13,819 nucleotides of DNA, taken from assembly GCA_049613665.1 (NCBI GenBank), contig JBMZCV010000140.1, positions 1 to 13,819 on the forward strand, in the 5' to 3' direction. Source of the DNA: JBMZCV01 sp049613665. Lineage in GTDB: Bacteria > Bacteroidota > Bacteroidia > Chitinophagales > UBA2359. The notes beneath the pieces were generated by a model. That model was not told the origin of the DNA. It did not search any database and was given only the letters and a program-made list of their open reading frames with translations. Of the stretch, positions 1 through 7,163 are shown in pieces; the first letter of the stretch is position 1; every line of letters begins with the position of its first letter. The translations under genes were made by a program, and so were the position numbers.

Positions 1-131
1 TAAGACTTATTATTTTGTCATTTCTTACAAAAAATAGGGCGAACGTTTATAAAAAAACACCACGAAATTCGACACCCTATCTGTCAGGCTATTTTTTTTA
101 TCAAAATATTTAAAACGCAGTTTCAGAAAAA

Positions 132-139
132 TAATTTTG
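132..139 (+). promoter_or_regulatory. Candidate -7 element of the 177-2324 gene
   Basis: TAATTTTG fits the Bacteroidota -7 consensus TAnnTTTG exactly and lies about 37 bases before the ATG, giving an expected leader of roughly 30 bases. No clear -33 TTG is present at the usual distance, so this rests on the -7 box alone. The leader is A-rich and has no Shine-Dalgarno sequence, as is common in this phylum. Confidence 0.35.
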
Positions 140-176
140 TTGAGAATTTGAAGTATCTTTATAAAAAAATATAATT

Positions 177-2324
177 ATGAAAAAAAAATGTATTTACCTA
201 TTTATCAGTTGTTTCGCTCTATTTTTGGCAAATGAACAGTTAAAAGCTCAATGTAGTATCAATAATCTTTTTGCGGAGGCTTATGATGTTTGCAATGAAG
301 ATGGCACTTTCAATATTGATGTCGAATTTGCTGTAACCAATGGCAATAATAGCGGTTTTGATGTATATGTCAATCAAACATTTTTCGCCTATTTTCCCAA
401 CTATCCAAATCCTTATATCACGCTCGAAAACGCTGCTTTGGGCAATGGCGAACCTGTAATTATTCAAATTTCGGACAATGACAATCCAAATTGCACGTCG
501 ATTTTTACTGTTTTAGCACCAATTTGCGAAACGTCAGCTTGCGAAATTAGCAATGTTGTTGCCGATTTTCAAGGCTGTACGCCAAACGGTGTATTTTCTG
601 TTTTGCTAGATTTTGAATACGCAAATCCAATGGCAGCAAGCTTTCAAGTGCTTGGAAATGGCAATAATTATGGCACATTTAGCTACTTAGATATTCCAAT
701 TACATTGAATGCTTTGGCAGGCGATGGCGAAACGATTTACGAGTTTGTAGTGCAAGATATAGAAAATCCAAATTGTTCGGCTTGGGCAGCTTTTCAAGAA
801 CCGATAACTTGTAATACAACTCCAATTTGCAATATCTGGGACGTGACTTTAGAAACAGACTGCAACCCAAATGGTAGTTTTATGGTGATACTTGATTTTT
901 TGCATGAAGGTACAGGCACACATTTTGATTTGGGAGGAAGTGGCGGAGCAAACTTTGGCCCTTTCAGCTACGAAAGCTTGCCTGTTGTTTTAGGGCCTTA
1001 TGATGGCACAAATGGCTATTTTTTCGAAATTGTTGATGTAGAAAATGAAAGCTGTTTTGCTGTTGGACAAATGGCTTCGCCTAATTGTGAAACGCAAAAT
1101 TGCAGTATTAGTGATTTGTTTGTAGAAGCTTTTGCCAACTGTAATGCAAATGGTACTTTTGATGCCGATATTGTTTTCAACTATGAAAATGTAAACGGTG
1201 CAGGCTTTGATTTATATGTCAATGGCGTTTTTCATAGCTTTCAAAACACTTATCCAGCACCTTATATTACTGTTTCTGATTTGGCACTTGGAAATGGGCA
1301 AGATGTTGTCGTTACGGTACAAGACAACGATAATTTGGATTGTATCGCCACTTATACGCTTGTCGCTCCTGTTTGCGAAAATGCTTGCGAAATAGGCGAA
1401 GTGATGATACAAGCACTTGATTGCCAAGAAAATACATTTGCTGTTGAAATATCATTTGAATATGGAAATGTAGGAAGTGACTATTTTACAGTTTCTGGCA
1501 ATGGAATCAATTATGGCACTTATGCTTATGCTGATTTGCCGATTATTATCGATGGTTTGGAAGGAAATGGTGCATTTGTTTATGCTTTTGGTGTTAGCGA
1601 TAATGATTTTCCAGACTGCACTAATTTTGGCGTTGTGACGGCTGCCGATTGCTTTTTGAATGTAGAGCTTCGAACATTTATGCAAGGCACTTATGATGAA
1701 ACAAGTGGTTTGATGCGAACAGATTTGCGAGACAATAATCATTTGCCAATTTCACAGCCTTTTGCTAGTTTTCCTTGGAATTATACAGGAAATGAAGATG
1801 TAGCAACAGCAGCAGATTTGCCATTAAACATGGTAGATTGGGTATTGATAAGTTTGCACAATGAAAATGATAATTTTGAGACTATTGCACAACGAGCTGG
1901 CTTTTTGCTCAACGATGGCGAAGTAGTAGATTTGGATATGAATAGCGGCTTGAAATTTACAGGTATTGCCGATGGCAATTATTATTTATCGGTAAAAACT
2001 CGAAATCATTTGGCAATTATGAGCAAAGAAGCAGTAACTTTTCCGAATGATACACCACATGATTTTACGAAAGCTGTTAATGTTTTGGCAGGCGAAAGTA
2101 CGCTGATTAATATTGCAGCCGAAAAATATGCGATGTTGGCAGGCGATAATGATGGCAATGGCATTATTACAGTAGATGATTTCAATATTTATGCCTTAGA
2201 ATTAGGTGGTTTGAACGACTATTTTAATGCCGATTGCAATTTTGATGACAATGTTACAATAGACGATTTCAATTTATATTTAGATAATATAAGTGCTATT
2301 GGCGTGCCGCAGATTCGGTATTAA
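177..2324 (+). CDS. Secreted Cys-rich repeat protein with dockerin-like C-terminus
   Basis: A 715-residue exported protein. Residues 1-25 are a signal peptide ending in KAQ. Residues 26-491 hold five tandem repeats of about 88-96 residues (starting at Cys26, Cys122, Cys218, Cys309 and Cys404), each with four cysteines. Residues 493-650 resemble a module that often precedes dockerin-like tails in secreted Bacteroidota proteins (LRTFMQGTYDETSGLM, VDWVLISL, RNHLAIMS). Residues 657-668 and 686-697 are two Ca-binding-type loops (DNDGNGIITVDD and DCNFDDNVTIDD), the dockerin type I arrangement. The last residues do not look like a type IX secretion sorting domain, although the window encodes a PorP/SprF-family protein, so the export route past the periplasm is unclear. 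No catalytic domain is visible. An extracellular structural or adhesive role is inference. It converges on the monooxygenase gene with a shared terminator. Confidence 0.85.
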   Translation: MKKKCIYLFISCFALFLANEQLKAQCSINNLFAEAYDVCNEDGTFNIDVEFAVTNGNNSGFDVYVNQTFFAYFPNYPNPYITLENAALGNGEPVIIQISDNDNPNCTSIFTVLAPICETSACEISNVVADFQGCTPNGVFSVLLDFEYANPMAASFQVLGNGNNYGTFSYLDIPITLNALAGDGETIYEFVVQDIENPNCSAWAAFQEPITCNTTPICNIWDVTLETDCNPNGSFMVILDFLHEGTGTHFDLGGSGGANFGPFSYESLPVVLGPYDGTNGYFFEIVDVENESCFAVGQMASPNCETQNCSISDLFVEAFANCNANGTFDADIVFNYENVNGAGFDLYVNGVFHSFQNTYPAPYITVSDLALGNGQDVVVTVQDNDNLDCIATYTLVAPVCENACEIGEVMIQALDCQENTFAVEISFEYGNVGSDYFTVSGNGINYGTYAYADLPIIIDGLEGNGAFVYAFGVSDNDFPDCTNFGVVTAADCFLNVELRTFMQGTYDETSGLMRTDLRDNNHLPISQPFASFPWNYTGNEDVATAADLPLNMVDWVLISLHNENDNFETIAQRAGFLLNDGEVVDLDMNSGLKFTGIADGNYYLSVKTRNHLAIMSKEAVTFPNDTPHDFTKAVNVLAGESTLINIAAEKYAMLAGDNDGNGIITVDDFNIYALELGGLNDYFNADCNFDDNVTIDDFNLYLDNISAIGVPQIRY
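252..1652 (+). repeat. Five-unit protein repeat, order A-B-B-A-B
   Basis: Units start at codons 26, 122, 218, 309 and 404. Units 1 and 4 share one variant (GFDxYVN, YPxPYIT, ALGNG, DNDN, APxCE). Units 2, 3 and 5 share another (GxGxNYGTFxY or close, LPxxL, then a D-x-x-x-P-x-C ending, which unit 3 keeps only in part). Each unit has one Cys at its start, one about 11-14 residues in, one near the end and one at the end. The order suggests duplication of an A-B pair plus an extra B copy. The units are diverged in DNA, so the duplication is not recent. Confidence 0.8.
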
Positions 2325-2341
2325 ACCTACCACTATTGAGC

Positions 2342-2393
2342 TTAATAAAAAAGCGTAACGAATTTCTAAAATCCGTCACGCTTTTTTTATTAA
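2342..2393. terminator. Bidirectional intrinsic terminator
   Basis: A near-complete hairpin sits between two convergent genes. The left arm is 2342-2365, the loop is CTA (2366-2368) and the right arm is 2369-2393, with two A/C mismatches and one extra T. The GC core is GCGT/ACGC, flanked by A6 on the left and T7 on the right, so it reads as a hairpin plus U-tract in both directions. It serves the secreted repeat protein (+) and the monooxygenase (-), whose stop codons lie 18 bases before and 10 bases after it. Confidence 0.85.
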
Positions 2394-2402
2394 GTCTTTT
2401 TT

Positions 2403-3905
2403 TTACAGCCTTGATATTAAAAAATCTATTTTTTCTACATCTTTGCCAATGTATGAAACATAGTTATCTGGCCTAAGTAAAATATAAAAATCAGTTGCTC
2501 CTTTAAAAAAAGATGGAATTTCTGTTACAACAATTTCAGCAAATTTTAAATCCTTATTATTCAATATTGCAACTTCTTTTTTTTCTCCAAACCATAGTAT
2601 TTTAAATGCAGGCGTTGTTAGTTGTTCATAAATACTATTTCCATCAATTTGAAAATAAGGCATTCTATCGCCAGCTTCTATCGAACCGATTTTGCTTTTG
2701 ATGGTTAGCGAGCTGTCTGGGTATTTTACGGCTATTTGAGACATAAGCTTGAAAGCAGTTCGCCCACCTATTTTGGTACTAGTTGCTAATTTAGCAACCA
2801 ATGGAAAGACATATTTTTTTAGATAACGCACCACAAAACTACTACCTGTAAGTACCTCAAATTGCTTGTCAGTTGTAGCCAACAGTTGTTTTGCTACTTC
2901 CGTTCTTTCCGAAGAATAGGTTTCCAAAAGTTTACCAGAGGCTTTATTGTGTAGCACTAAAGCCAATTTCCAAGCCAAATTGTAAGCATCTTGTATGCCT
3001 GTATTCATGCCTTGCCCACCAGCAGGTGTGTGAATATGTGCCGCATCTCCTGCCAAAAAGCACCTGTCTTGCGAAAATGAACTTACCATTCTACTGTGTG
3101 CTTTGTAAGTTGCATACCAAGACTTATCTTCAAATACTAAAGGAATGTTAAGTTGATTCTTCACTATTCGTTCAATATCTTCAAAATTATAAGTATCTTG
3201 CTGTTGCTCTCTAGGAACAACACCTATAATTCTATAATGTGACTTGTTTTCTAAAGCAAAAAACAGAACAAAGCCATCATCAACGAGATTCATGTAAGCT
3301 TCTTTCTTATTAAACAAATCACTTTTTACGGTGGCATCGGCTACATAAAATGTGTTTTCGAGCGTACTGCCCTGCAACGGCAATGCTAAAGCATGTCGTA
3401 CCATACTATGCGAACCATCGCAACCCACCAAATAGTCGGCTTGAACATCAATCAAAGCACCTTTATTATCTTTATAAGTAACTGTTACACCTTTAGCCGT
3501 ACTGTTGATATTGGTTACTTCGCTTTCCCAAAGAATACTTTTTTTCTTTTGACCAAGAAAATCTACATGGATTTTTTCTGTTTTGCTTTGCTCCAATCCT
3601 AAAACAAAAGGATATTCACTCAAACCTGTTCCAAATTTGCCTAAATAAATATGTCCTCTTACTCTGCCATTTATAACAATATTGAAGCTTTCAATCATTT
3701 GTCCACTTTCTACTGCTTTTTGGTCTAGGTCGTATTCTTTGAATATTTCAAGTGTTCTTGCATGAACAACCATTGCTTTGGAATAAGGCGTTGTCGTTTT
3801 GTTTTTTTCTATGATAAGAAAATCAATATTATATCTTATCAATTGACAAGCTAAGGCCAAACCTGTTGGCCCTGCTCCAATAATGATGACTTGTGTGCGT
3901 TTCAT
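2403..3905 (-). CDS. FAD-dependent aromatic-type monooxygenase (PheA/TfdB, MhpA-like)
   Basis: A 500-residue class A flavoprotein hydroxylase. Such enzymes use NAD(P)H and O2 to hydroxylate aromatic or polyketide-like substrates in the cytoplasm. Visible motifs are the N-terminal Rossmann GAGPTG (residues 10-15) with the acidic ribose-binding Glu33, the DG motif around Asp163-Gly164 (CDGSHSMVRHA), and the second FAD-binding GD motif GDAAHIHTPAGGQGMN from residue 286. Residues 404-500 form the thioredoxin-like C-terminal domain found in the MhpA/PgaE branch, including RPD at 478-480. Length is normal. The substrate cannot be told from sequence; the same fold includes phenol, hydroxyphenylpropionate and polyketide hydroxylases and tetracycline-inactivating enzymes. 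The nearest upstream same-strand gene is an FAH-family hydrolase 96 bases away, but an inverted repeat in that gap suggests separate transcription. Confidence 0.9.
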   Translation of the reverse strand: MKRTQVIIIGAGPTGLALACQLIRYNIDFLIIEKNKTTTPYSKAMVVHARTLEIFKEYDLDQKAVESGQMIESFNIVINGRVRGHIYLGKFGTGLSEYPFVLGLEQSKTEKIHVDFLGQKKKSILWESEVTNINSTAKGVTVTYKDNKGALIDVQADYLVGCDGSHSMVRHALALPLQGSTLENTFYVADATVKSDLFNKKEAYMNLVDDGFVLFFALENKSHYRIIGVVPREQQQDTYNFEDIERIVKNQLNIPLVFEDKSWYATYKAHSRMVSSFSQDRCFLAGDAAHIHTPAGGQGMNTGIQDAYNLAWKLALVLHNKASGKLLETYSSERTEVAKQLLATTDKQFEVLTGSSFVVRYLKKYVFPLVAKLATSTKIGGRTAFKLMSQIAVKYPDSSLTIKSKIGSIEAGDRMPYFQIDGNSIYEQLTTPAFKILWFGEKKEVAILNNKDLKFAEIVVTEIPSFFKGATDFYILLRPDNYVSYIGKDVEKIDFLISRL

Positions 3906-3934
3906 ATTTAAATTATAATTGAAGTGATAAATAT

Positions 3935-3957
3935 TGACAAAAATTACAACATTGTCA
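3935..3957. promoter_or_regulatory. Inverted repeat, candidate operator upstream of the monooxygenase
   Basis: TGACAA (3935-3940) and TTGTCA (3952-3957) are perfect inverted half-sites with an 11-base spacer. A second palindrome, ACAACATTGT, overlaps the right half. The element lies 30-52 bases before the monooxygenase ATG and contains a near -7 sequence on the minus strand (TAATTTTTG, one base longer than TAnnTTTG). Placement over the likely core promoter suggests a dimeric repressor site. No regulator gene is visible nearby. Confidence 0.4.
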
Positions 3958-4001
3958 TGCTTATTTTTGTGAGCAAAACTTAAAAAGAAACAAGCAATTT
4001 T

Positions 4002-4613
4002 TTACAAAACTCTAGTCTCCAATAATTTTTTATCGCCAATAAAAGCTTCCAAACGGTCGCCAATATTGAGCTTGCTCACACCTTTTGGCGTTCCCGTAAA
4101 GATATAATCGCCTTGATGCAAAATAAAATACTTGGAAATATAGCTAATCAACTTATCGAAGCTAAATAGCAAATCTTTCGTATTTCCTTGTTGAGCAATT
4201 TCGCCATTTCTGACTAGCGAAAAGTCGATATTGTTCACATCATCAATTTCATCTAACGAAATAAATTCGCCTAACGGAGCTGAACCATCAAAGCCTTTCG
4301 CAATTTCCCAAGGATGTCCTTTTGCTTTCAAACGATTTTGAATATCTCGTGCTGTCAAATCTAAACCTACCGTAATTCTGTCATAGTATTTGTGAGCAAA
4401 CCGCTCATCTATATGACGGCCATTTCGACAAATTCTTAACACTAATTCCACTTCATGATGAATATTGTTTGAAAAATTTGGATGAAAAAACGGCTTTCTA
4501 TTTTTCAAAACAGCACTATGAGGTTTGCAAAATACAAGCGGTTCGTCTGGAATATCGTTGTTCAATTCTTTGGCGTGAGCGGCATAATTTCTGCCAATGC
4601 AAAATATTTTCAT
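4002..4613 (-). CDS. Fumarylacetoacetate hydrolase (FAH) family protein, acylpyruvase-like
   Basis: A 203-residue single-domain member of the FAH superfamily, closest in layout to FAHD1-type acylpyruvases and oxaloacetate decarboxylases, which cleave or decarboxylate 2-oxo acids using Mg or Mn. Visible signatures are the N-terminal IGRNYAAHAKEL (residues 6-17), EPLVFCKP (24-31), the metal ligands in HHEVEL (Glu54, Glu56) and Asp85 in GLDLTARDIQ, then KGHPWEIAKGFDGSAPLG, and the C-terminal GDYIFTGTPKGVS. Length fits the short prokaryotic form. The start lies 17 bases after the pth stop, so it is probably cotranscribed with pth. The exact substrate (acylpyruvate, oxaloacetate or another 2-oxo acid) is not decidable. 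It could supply central metabolism or work with the adjacent monooxygenase in ring degradation, but no other ring-cleavage gene is present. Confidence 0.88.
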   Translation of the reverse strand: MKIFCIGRNYAAHAKELNNDIPDEPLVFCKPHSAVLKNRKPFFHPNFSNNIHHEVELVLRICRNGRHIDERFAHKYYDRITVGLDLTARDIQNRLKAKGHPWEIAKGFDGSAPLGEFISLDEIDDVNNIDFSLVRNGEIAQQGNTKDLLFSFDKLISYISKYFILHQGDYIFTGTPKGVSKLNIGDRLEAFIGDKKLLETRVL

Positions 4614-4630
4614 GTTATTAGTGTAAAATG

Positions 4631-5188
4631 TTAGTTAAAAAGATTCATAGTTCGAGCAGTGCCGATAGTACCAAAACTTTCGCTGATAGCAACGGCTTTG
4701 TCGATAAAATTTGGCAACTCTGCGGCTTCATCTTTTGGCCATTTTCCCAAGACATAATTTACCTGCCGACCACGGCCAAAATCATTGCCAATGCCAAATC
4801 TAAGCCTTGCATATTTAGTTGTATTCAAACACTCGTTGATGCTTTTGAGGCCATTGTGTCCAGCATCGCTACCTTTTGGGCGTAATCGTAGTTTTCCGAA
4901 AGGAAGGCTCAAATCGTCCATCACAACAAGCACATTTTCGAGCGGTACTTTGGTTTGCTGCATCCAATATCGCACCGATTTTCCACTCAAATTCATATAA
5001 GTTGTCGGTTTGATGAGATGAAAAGAGCGGCCTTTATACTTGAAAACCGTTTTGTAAGCTAGGCGTTCTACCTTAAACTTTGCACCGTGTTTGTGAGCCA
5101 ACATATCGACTACATCAAAGCCGATATTGTGTCTTGTATTGTCGTAATCTGAACCGATATTTCCTAAGCCAGCTATTAAATAATTCAC
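4631..5188 (-). CDS. pth: Peptidyl-tRNA hydrolase
   Basis: A 185-residue Pth, the enzyme that cleaves the ester bond of peptidyl-tRNAs released prematurely from ribosomes and so recycles tRNA. The active-site set is complete by comparison with the E. coli enzyme: Asn10 in AGLGN, the catalytic His20 in TRHNIGF, Asn66 in TYMNLSG, Asp91/Asp92 in VVMDDLSLP, and Asn112 in AGHNGLKS. The start codon is GTG: the codons just upstream (TAT GAT ACT) offer no in-frame ATG, and the GTG gives the standard N-terminus with LIAGLGN. It follows rplY on the same strand with a hairpin in the 115-base gap, and precedes the FAH-family gene by 17 bases. Confidence 0.96.
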   Translation of the reverse strand: MNYLIAGLGNIGSDYDNTRHNIGFDVVDMLAHKHGAKFKVERLAYKTVFKYKGRSFHLIKPTTYMNLSGKSVRYWMQQTKVPLENVLVVMDDLSLPFGKLRLRPKGSDAGHNGLKSINECLNTTKYARLRFGIGNDFGRGRQVNYVLGKWPKDEAAELPNFIDKAVAISESFGTIGTARTMNLFN

Positions 5189-5223
5189 AGTATCATATTT
5201 TTTTAGCTACTAAATAATATACA

Positions 5224-5267
5224 ACAAGCCAATAACTCTTTTTTGGAAAAAGAAATTATTGGCTTGT
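5224..5267 (-). terminator. Strong hairpin between rplY and pth
   Basis: A perfect 12-bp stem (ACAAGCCAATAA 5224-5235 with TTATTGGCTTGT 5256-5267) encloses a second 7-bp stem (TCTTTTT/AAAAAGA) with a TGG loop. On the minus strand it is followed by TGTATATTATTT rather than a clean T-run, so it may be a partial terminator or an RNA processing or stability element that sets the rplY to pth ratio. Confidence 0.6.
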
Positions 5268-5268
5268 A

Positions 5269-5286
5269 TTAAGTGCTTAACACTTA
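5269..5286 (-). repeat. Small palindrome downstream of rplY (variant copy)
   Basis: TTAAGTGCTTAACACTTA contains AAGTG-CTTAA-CACTT, a perfect 5-bp stem. It differs from the 5985 and 8219 copies only in the loop region (TTAAC for TTGGC). It starts 18 bases beyond the rplY stop codon and is followed by the long hairpin at 5224-5267. Confidence 0.55.
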
Positions 5287-5303
5287 TTTTTAAAAAGAAT
5301 TTT

Positions 5304-5888
5304 TTATGCTTCTTCTCCTCCTGCTGCCGCTGCCGCTGCACGCAATGCTCTTGTAATTTCGACAGAAGCGATAGGCACTGCTGGCGGATTTACAAATTCA
5401 AGACCTTCCATTTTTACGTCACGCACACGAACAGATTTGCTCAATTCTAAGTGTTCTACGTTCAATACGATTTCAGGTACTAGATATTGTGCTTGTGTTT
5501 TTACCTTTAACTTTCTCAATTTCAAGGTCAATTTACCACCTGCTTTTACACCAAGAGCCAAGCCTTCTAAACGAATAGGAATTTCAGTCAAAACAGTTTG
5601 CCCTGGAACTAATTCTTGAAAATCAACATGCAACAATTTGTCGCTTACAGGATGAAACTGAGAAGCTTTTACAAAAGCTTTGTAGCTGCTACCGTCAATT
5701 TTAATTTCGGCAGTCGAAAATTCTGGTTTGTAGAATAAATCTTTGAATGCTCGCATATCAGCAGAAAAGTGAACGTTTCCTTTTCCTCCATACAAAACGC
5801 AAGGCACTTGATTTGTTCTTCTCAATGCTTTTGTGCTTTTTTTGCCTGTGTCAGTACGCAAGCTGGCTTCAATTACAATGTTTTTCAT
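5304..5888 (-). CDS. rplY: 50S ribosomal protein L25 (general stress protein Ctc form)
   Basis: A 194-residue two-domain L25 of the Ctc/TL5 type that binds 5S rRNA in the large subunit. The N-terminal 5S-binding domain (about 1-90) shows RTDTGKKSTKALRRTNQVPC, VLYGG and the family hallmark FHPVSDKLLHVDF. The C-terminal beta-rich domain (about 95-180) shows GLALGVKAGGKL and LELSKSVRVRDV. The tail is an Ala/Gly/Glu-rich extension (RAAAAAAGGEEA), common in long forms. It sits between prs and pth, a gene order widely conserved in bacteria. It has its own -7 promoter box about 25 bases upstream, so expression need not depend on prs. Confidence 0.96.
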   Translation of the reverse strand: MKNIVIEASLRTDTGKKSTKALRRTNQVPCVLYGGKGNVHFSADMRAFKDLFYKPEFSTAEIKIDGSSYKAFVKASQFHPVSDKLLHVDFQELVPGQTVLTEIPIRLEGLALGVKAGGKLTLKLRKLKVKTQAQYLVPEIVLNVEHLELSKSVRVRDVKMEGLEFVNPPAVPIASVEITRALRAAAAAAGGEEA

Positions 5889-5912
5889 TTTCTTTTAAAT
5901 TAAGTAGTCGGA

Positions 5913-5943
5913 CAAATTTATACTACAAATTGAGGAAGCTAAC
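5913..5943 (-). promoter_or_regulatory. rplY promoter
   Basis: On the minus strand, TAAATTTG (5913-5920) matches TAnnTTTG exactly and lies 25 bases before the rplY ATG, predicting an 18-base leader or so. GTTAG (5939-5943) is 18 bases further upstream, where the -33 element is expected; the same GTTAG is found upstream of the prs -7 box. Confidence 0.55.
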
Positions 5944-5984
5944 ACTTTGATTTTAAAGACGTTAGCACAAATCGTCCTATTATT

Positions 5985-6004
5985 AAATAGTGCTTGGCAC
6001 TTAA
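5985..6004 (-). repeat. Small palindrome downstream of prs
   Basis: On the minus strand this reads TTAAGTGCCAAGCACTATTT, with a perfect 5-bp stem AGTGC/GCACT and a 3-base loop. It begins 23 bases after the prs stop codon. The identical 20 bases occur at 8219-8238 in the opposite orientation. It may act as a weak terminator or be a dispersed repetitive palindrome. Confidence 0.6.
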
Positions 6005-6026
6005 ATATTTTTATTGTTATTTTTTT

Positions 6027-6956
6027 TTATACAAAAAGGGTACTGATAGAGCGATGCTCAAAAATTCGTTTAATGGCTGTTGCAAATAATGGCGAAACAG
6101 ACAATACTTTTATTTTGTCACATTGCTTTTTTAACGGAATAGTATCGCAAACAACAAGTTCTGTTAGTACGGAGGCTTCTATTCTTTCATAGGCTTTGCC
6201 CGACAAAACAGGATGTGTACAAATGGCTCTAACGCTTTTTGCACCTTTATCCATCAAAGCTTTTGCGGCATTGCAAAGCGTGCCTGCGGTATCTACGATG
6301 TCATCTACCAGCAAAATATCTTTGCCTGTGACTTCTCCGATAACGGTCATTCCTGCTATTTCATTCGCTTTTTCACGATATTTATCGCAAATAACCATTT
6401 CTGCTTTAAAATGTTTGGCAAAATAGCGTGTGCGTTTTGTGCTACCAACATCTGGTGCTGCAAAAATCATATTTTCCAAATTCAACTGCTTGATATAAGG
6501 CATAAAAACTGCCGAGCTATCGAGATGATCGACAGGAATATCGAAAAAACCTTGAATTTGTGGTGCGTGCAAATCCATCGTAATGACACGATTAGCACCT
6601 GCCGTAGCCAAAATATTTGCCATCAATTTGGCTGCAATTGGTACACGAGGTTTATCCTTACGGTCTTGTCTGGCATAGCCAAAATAAGGAATAACGGCTG
6701 TAATGTAATCTGCCGAAGCACGTTTTACGGCATCAATAGACAACATGAGTTCCATTATATTATCAGCAGGGGCAAAGGTAGATTGTATAAAAAATACATA
6801 AGCTCCTCGTACTGATTCGTGAATTTCGGGCTGAATTTCGCCATCGCTAAACTTATTTATTGATGACTTTACTAATGGTAAATCGTAGTGTTTTGCTATG
6901 GCATCTGCCAAGTAATATGATGCACTACCACCAAATAATTTTATTTCAAGTGACAT
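6027..6956 (-). CDS. prs: Ribose-phosphate pyrophosphokinase (PRPP synthase)
   Basis: A class I PRPP synthase (309 residues) that makes 5-phosphoribosyl 1-pyrophosphate from ribose 5-phosphate and ATP for nucleotide, His and Trp synthesis. Motifs in order: FSDGE at 36-40, the catalytic flexible loop YARQDRKDKPR from residue 94, MDLHAPQIQGFF with His130, APDVGS at 167-172, and the PRPP-binding loop DILLVDDIVDTAGT from residue 213. The reading frame is open to 7019, but the start at 6956 is preferred: it gives the conserved N-terminus (LEIKLFGGSASYYLA) and lies just after a strong -7 box at 6976-6983, whereas the longer start would lie upstream of that promoter. It is first of the prs-rplY-pth group. 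Confidence 0.96.
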   Translation of the reverse strand: MSLEIKLFGGSASYYLADAIAKHYDLPLVKSSINKFSDGEIQPEIHESVRGAYVFFIQSTFAPADNIMELMLSIDAVKRASADYITAVIPYFGYARQDRKDKPRVPIAAKLMANILATAGANRVITMDLHAPQIQGFFDIPVDHLDSSAVFMPYIKQLNLENMIFAAPDVGSTKRTRYFAKHFKAEMVICDKYREKANEIAGMTVIGEVTGKDILLVDDIVDTAGTLCNAAKALMDKGAKSVRAICTHPVLSGKAYERIEASVLTELVVCDTIPLKKQCDKIKVLSVSPLFATAIKRIFEHRSISTLFV

Positions 6957-6975
6957 GAGGGTTGTTTTTGGAGGG

Positions 6976-7008
6976 CAAAAGTAATGATTTTTTTTTAGAG
7001 TTTCTAAC
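6976..7008 (-). promoter_or_regulatory. prs promoter
   Basis: On the minus strand, TACTTTTG (6976-6983) is an exact TAnnTTTG -7 box 20 bases before the chosen prs ATG, so the leader would be short (about 13 bases). GTTAG (7004-7008) is 20 bases upstream of the -7 box. This box also argues against a prs start at 7019. Confidence 0.6.
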
Positions 7009-7163
7009 TTTAAGAACATTTGATGTTCATATTGTGTCCTTTTTGTATCTTTTTTTTCGTAACGACTATGTTTTTTTACTTTTTTTCAATAAAAAGATAT
7101 GACAGTTCTTGTTTAGAATAGTGTTATATTAAAAATGTGTGTATTTTGTTTTTTGTGCTAGTT

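Noticed and set aside
34..80. Inverted repeat ATAGGG (34-39) / CCCTAT (75-80) at the left edge
   Set aside because: Six-base arms with a 35-base spacer and only partial extra pairing; not convincing as a terminator or operator.
2403..4613. Monooxygenase plus FAH hydrolase as an aromatic-degradation operon
   Set aside because: Attractive, but no ring-cleavage dioxygenase, isomerase or hydratase is present, and the 96-base gap has its own operator-like repeat. The FAH gene is linked more tightly to pth.
6213..6815. 200-codon plus-strand frame opposite prs
   Set aside because: It lies antisense inside a well-supported prs gene and has a Cys/His/Phe/Ile-rich composition typical of a shadow frame.
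6957..7019. Extended 330-residue start for prs
   Set aside because: The extra 21 residues are not family-like, and the -7 promoter box at 6976-6983 lies inside them. The start at 6956 gives the normal PRPP synthase N-terminus.
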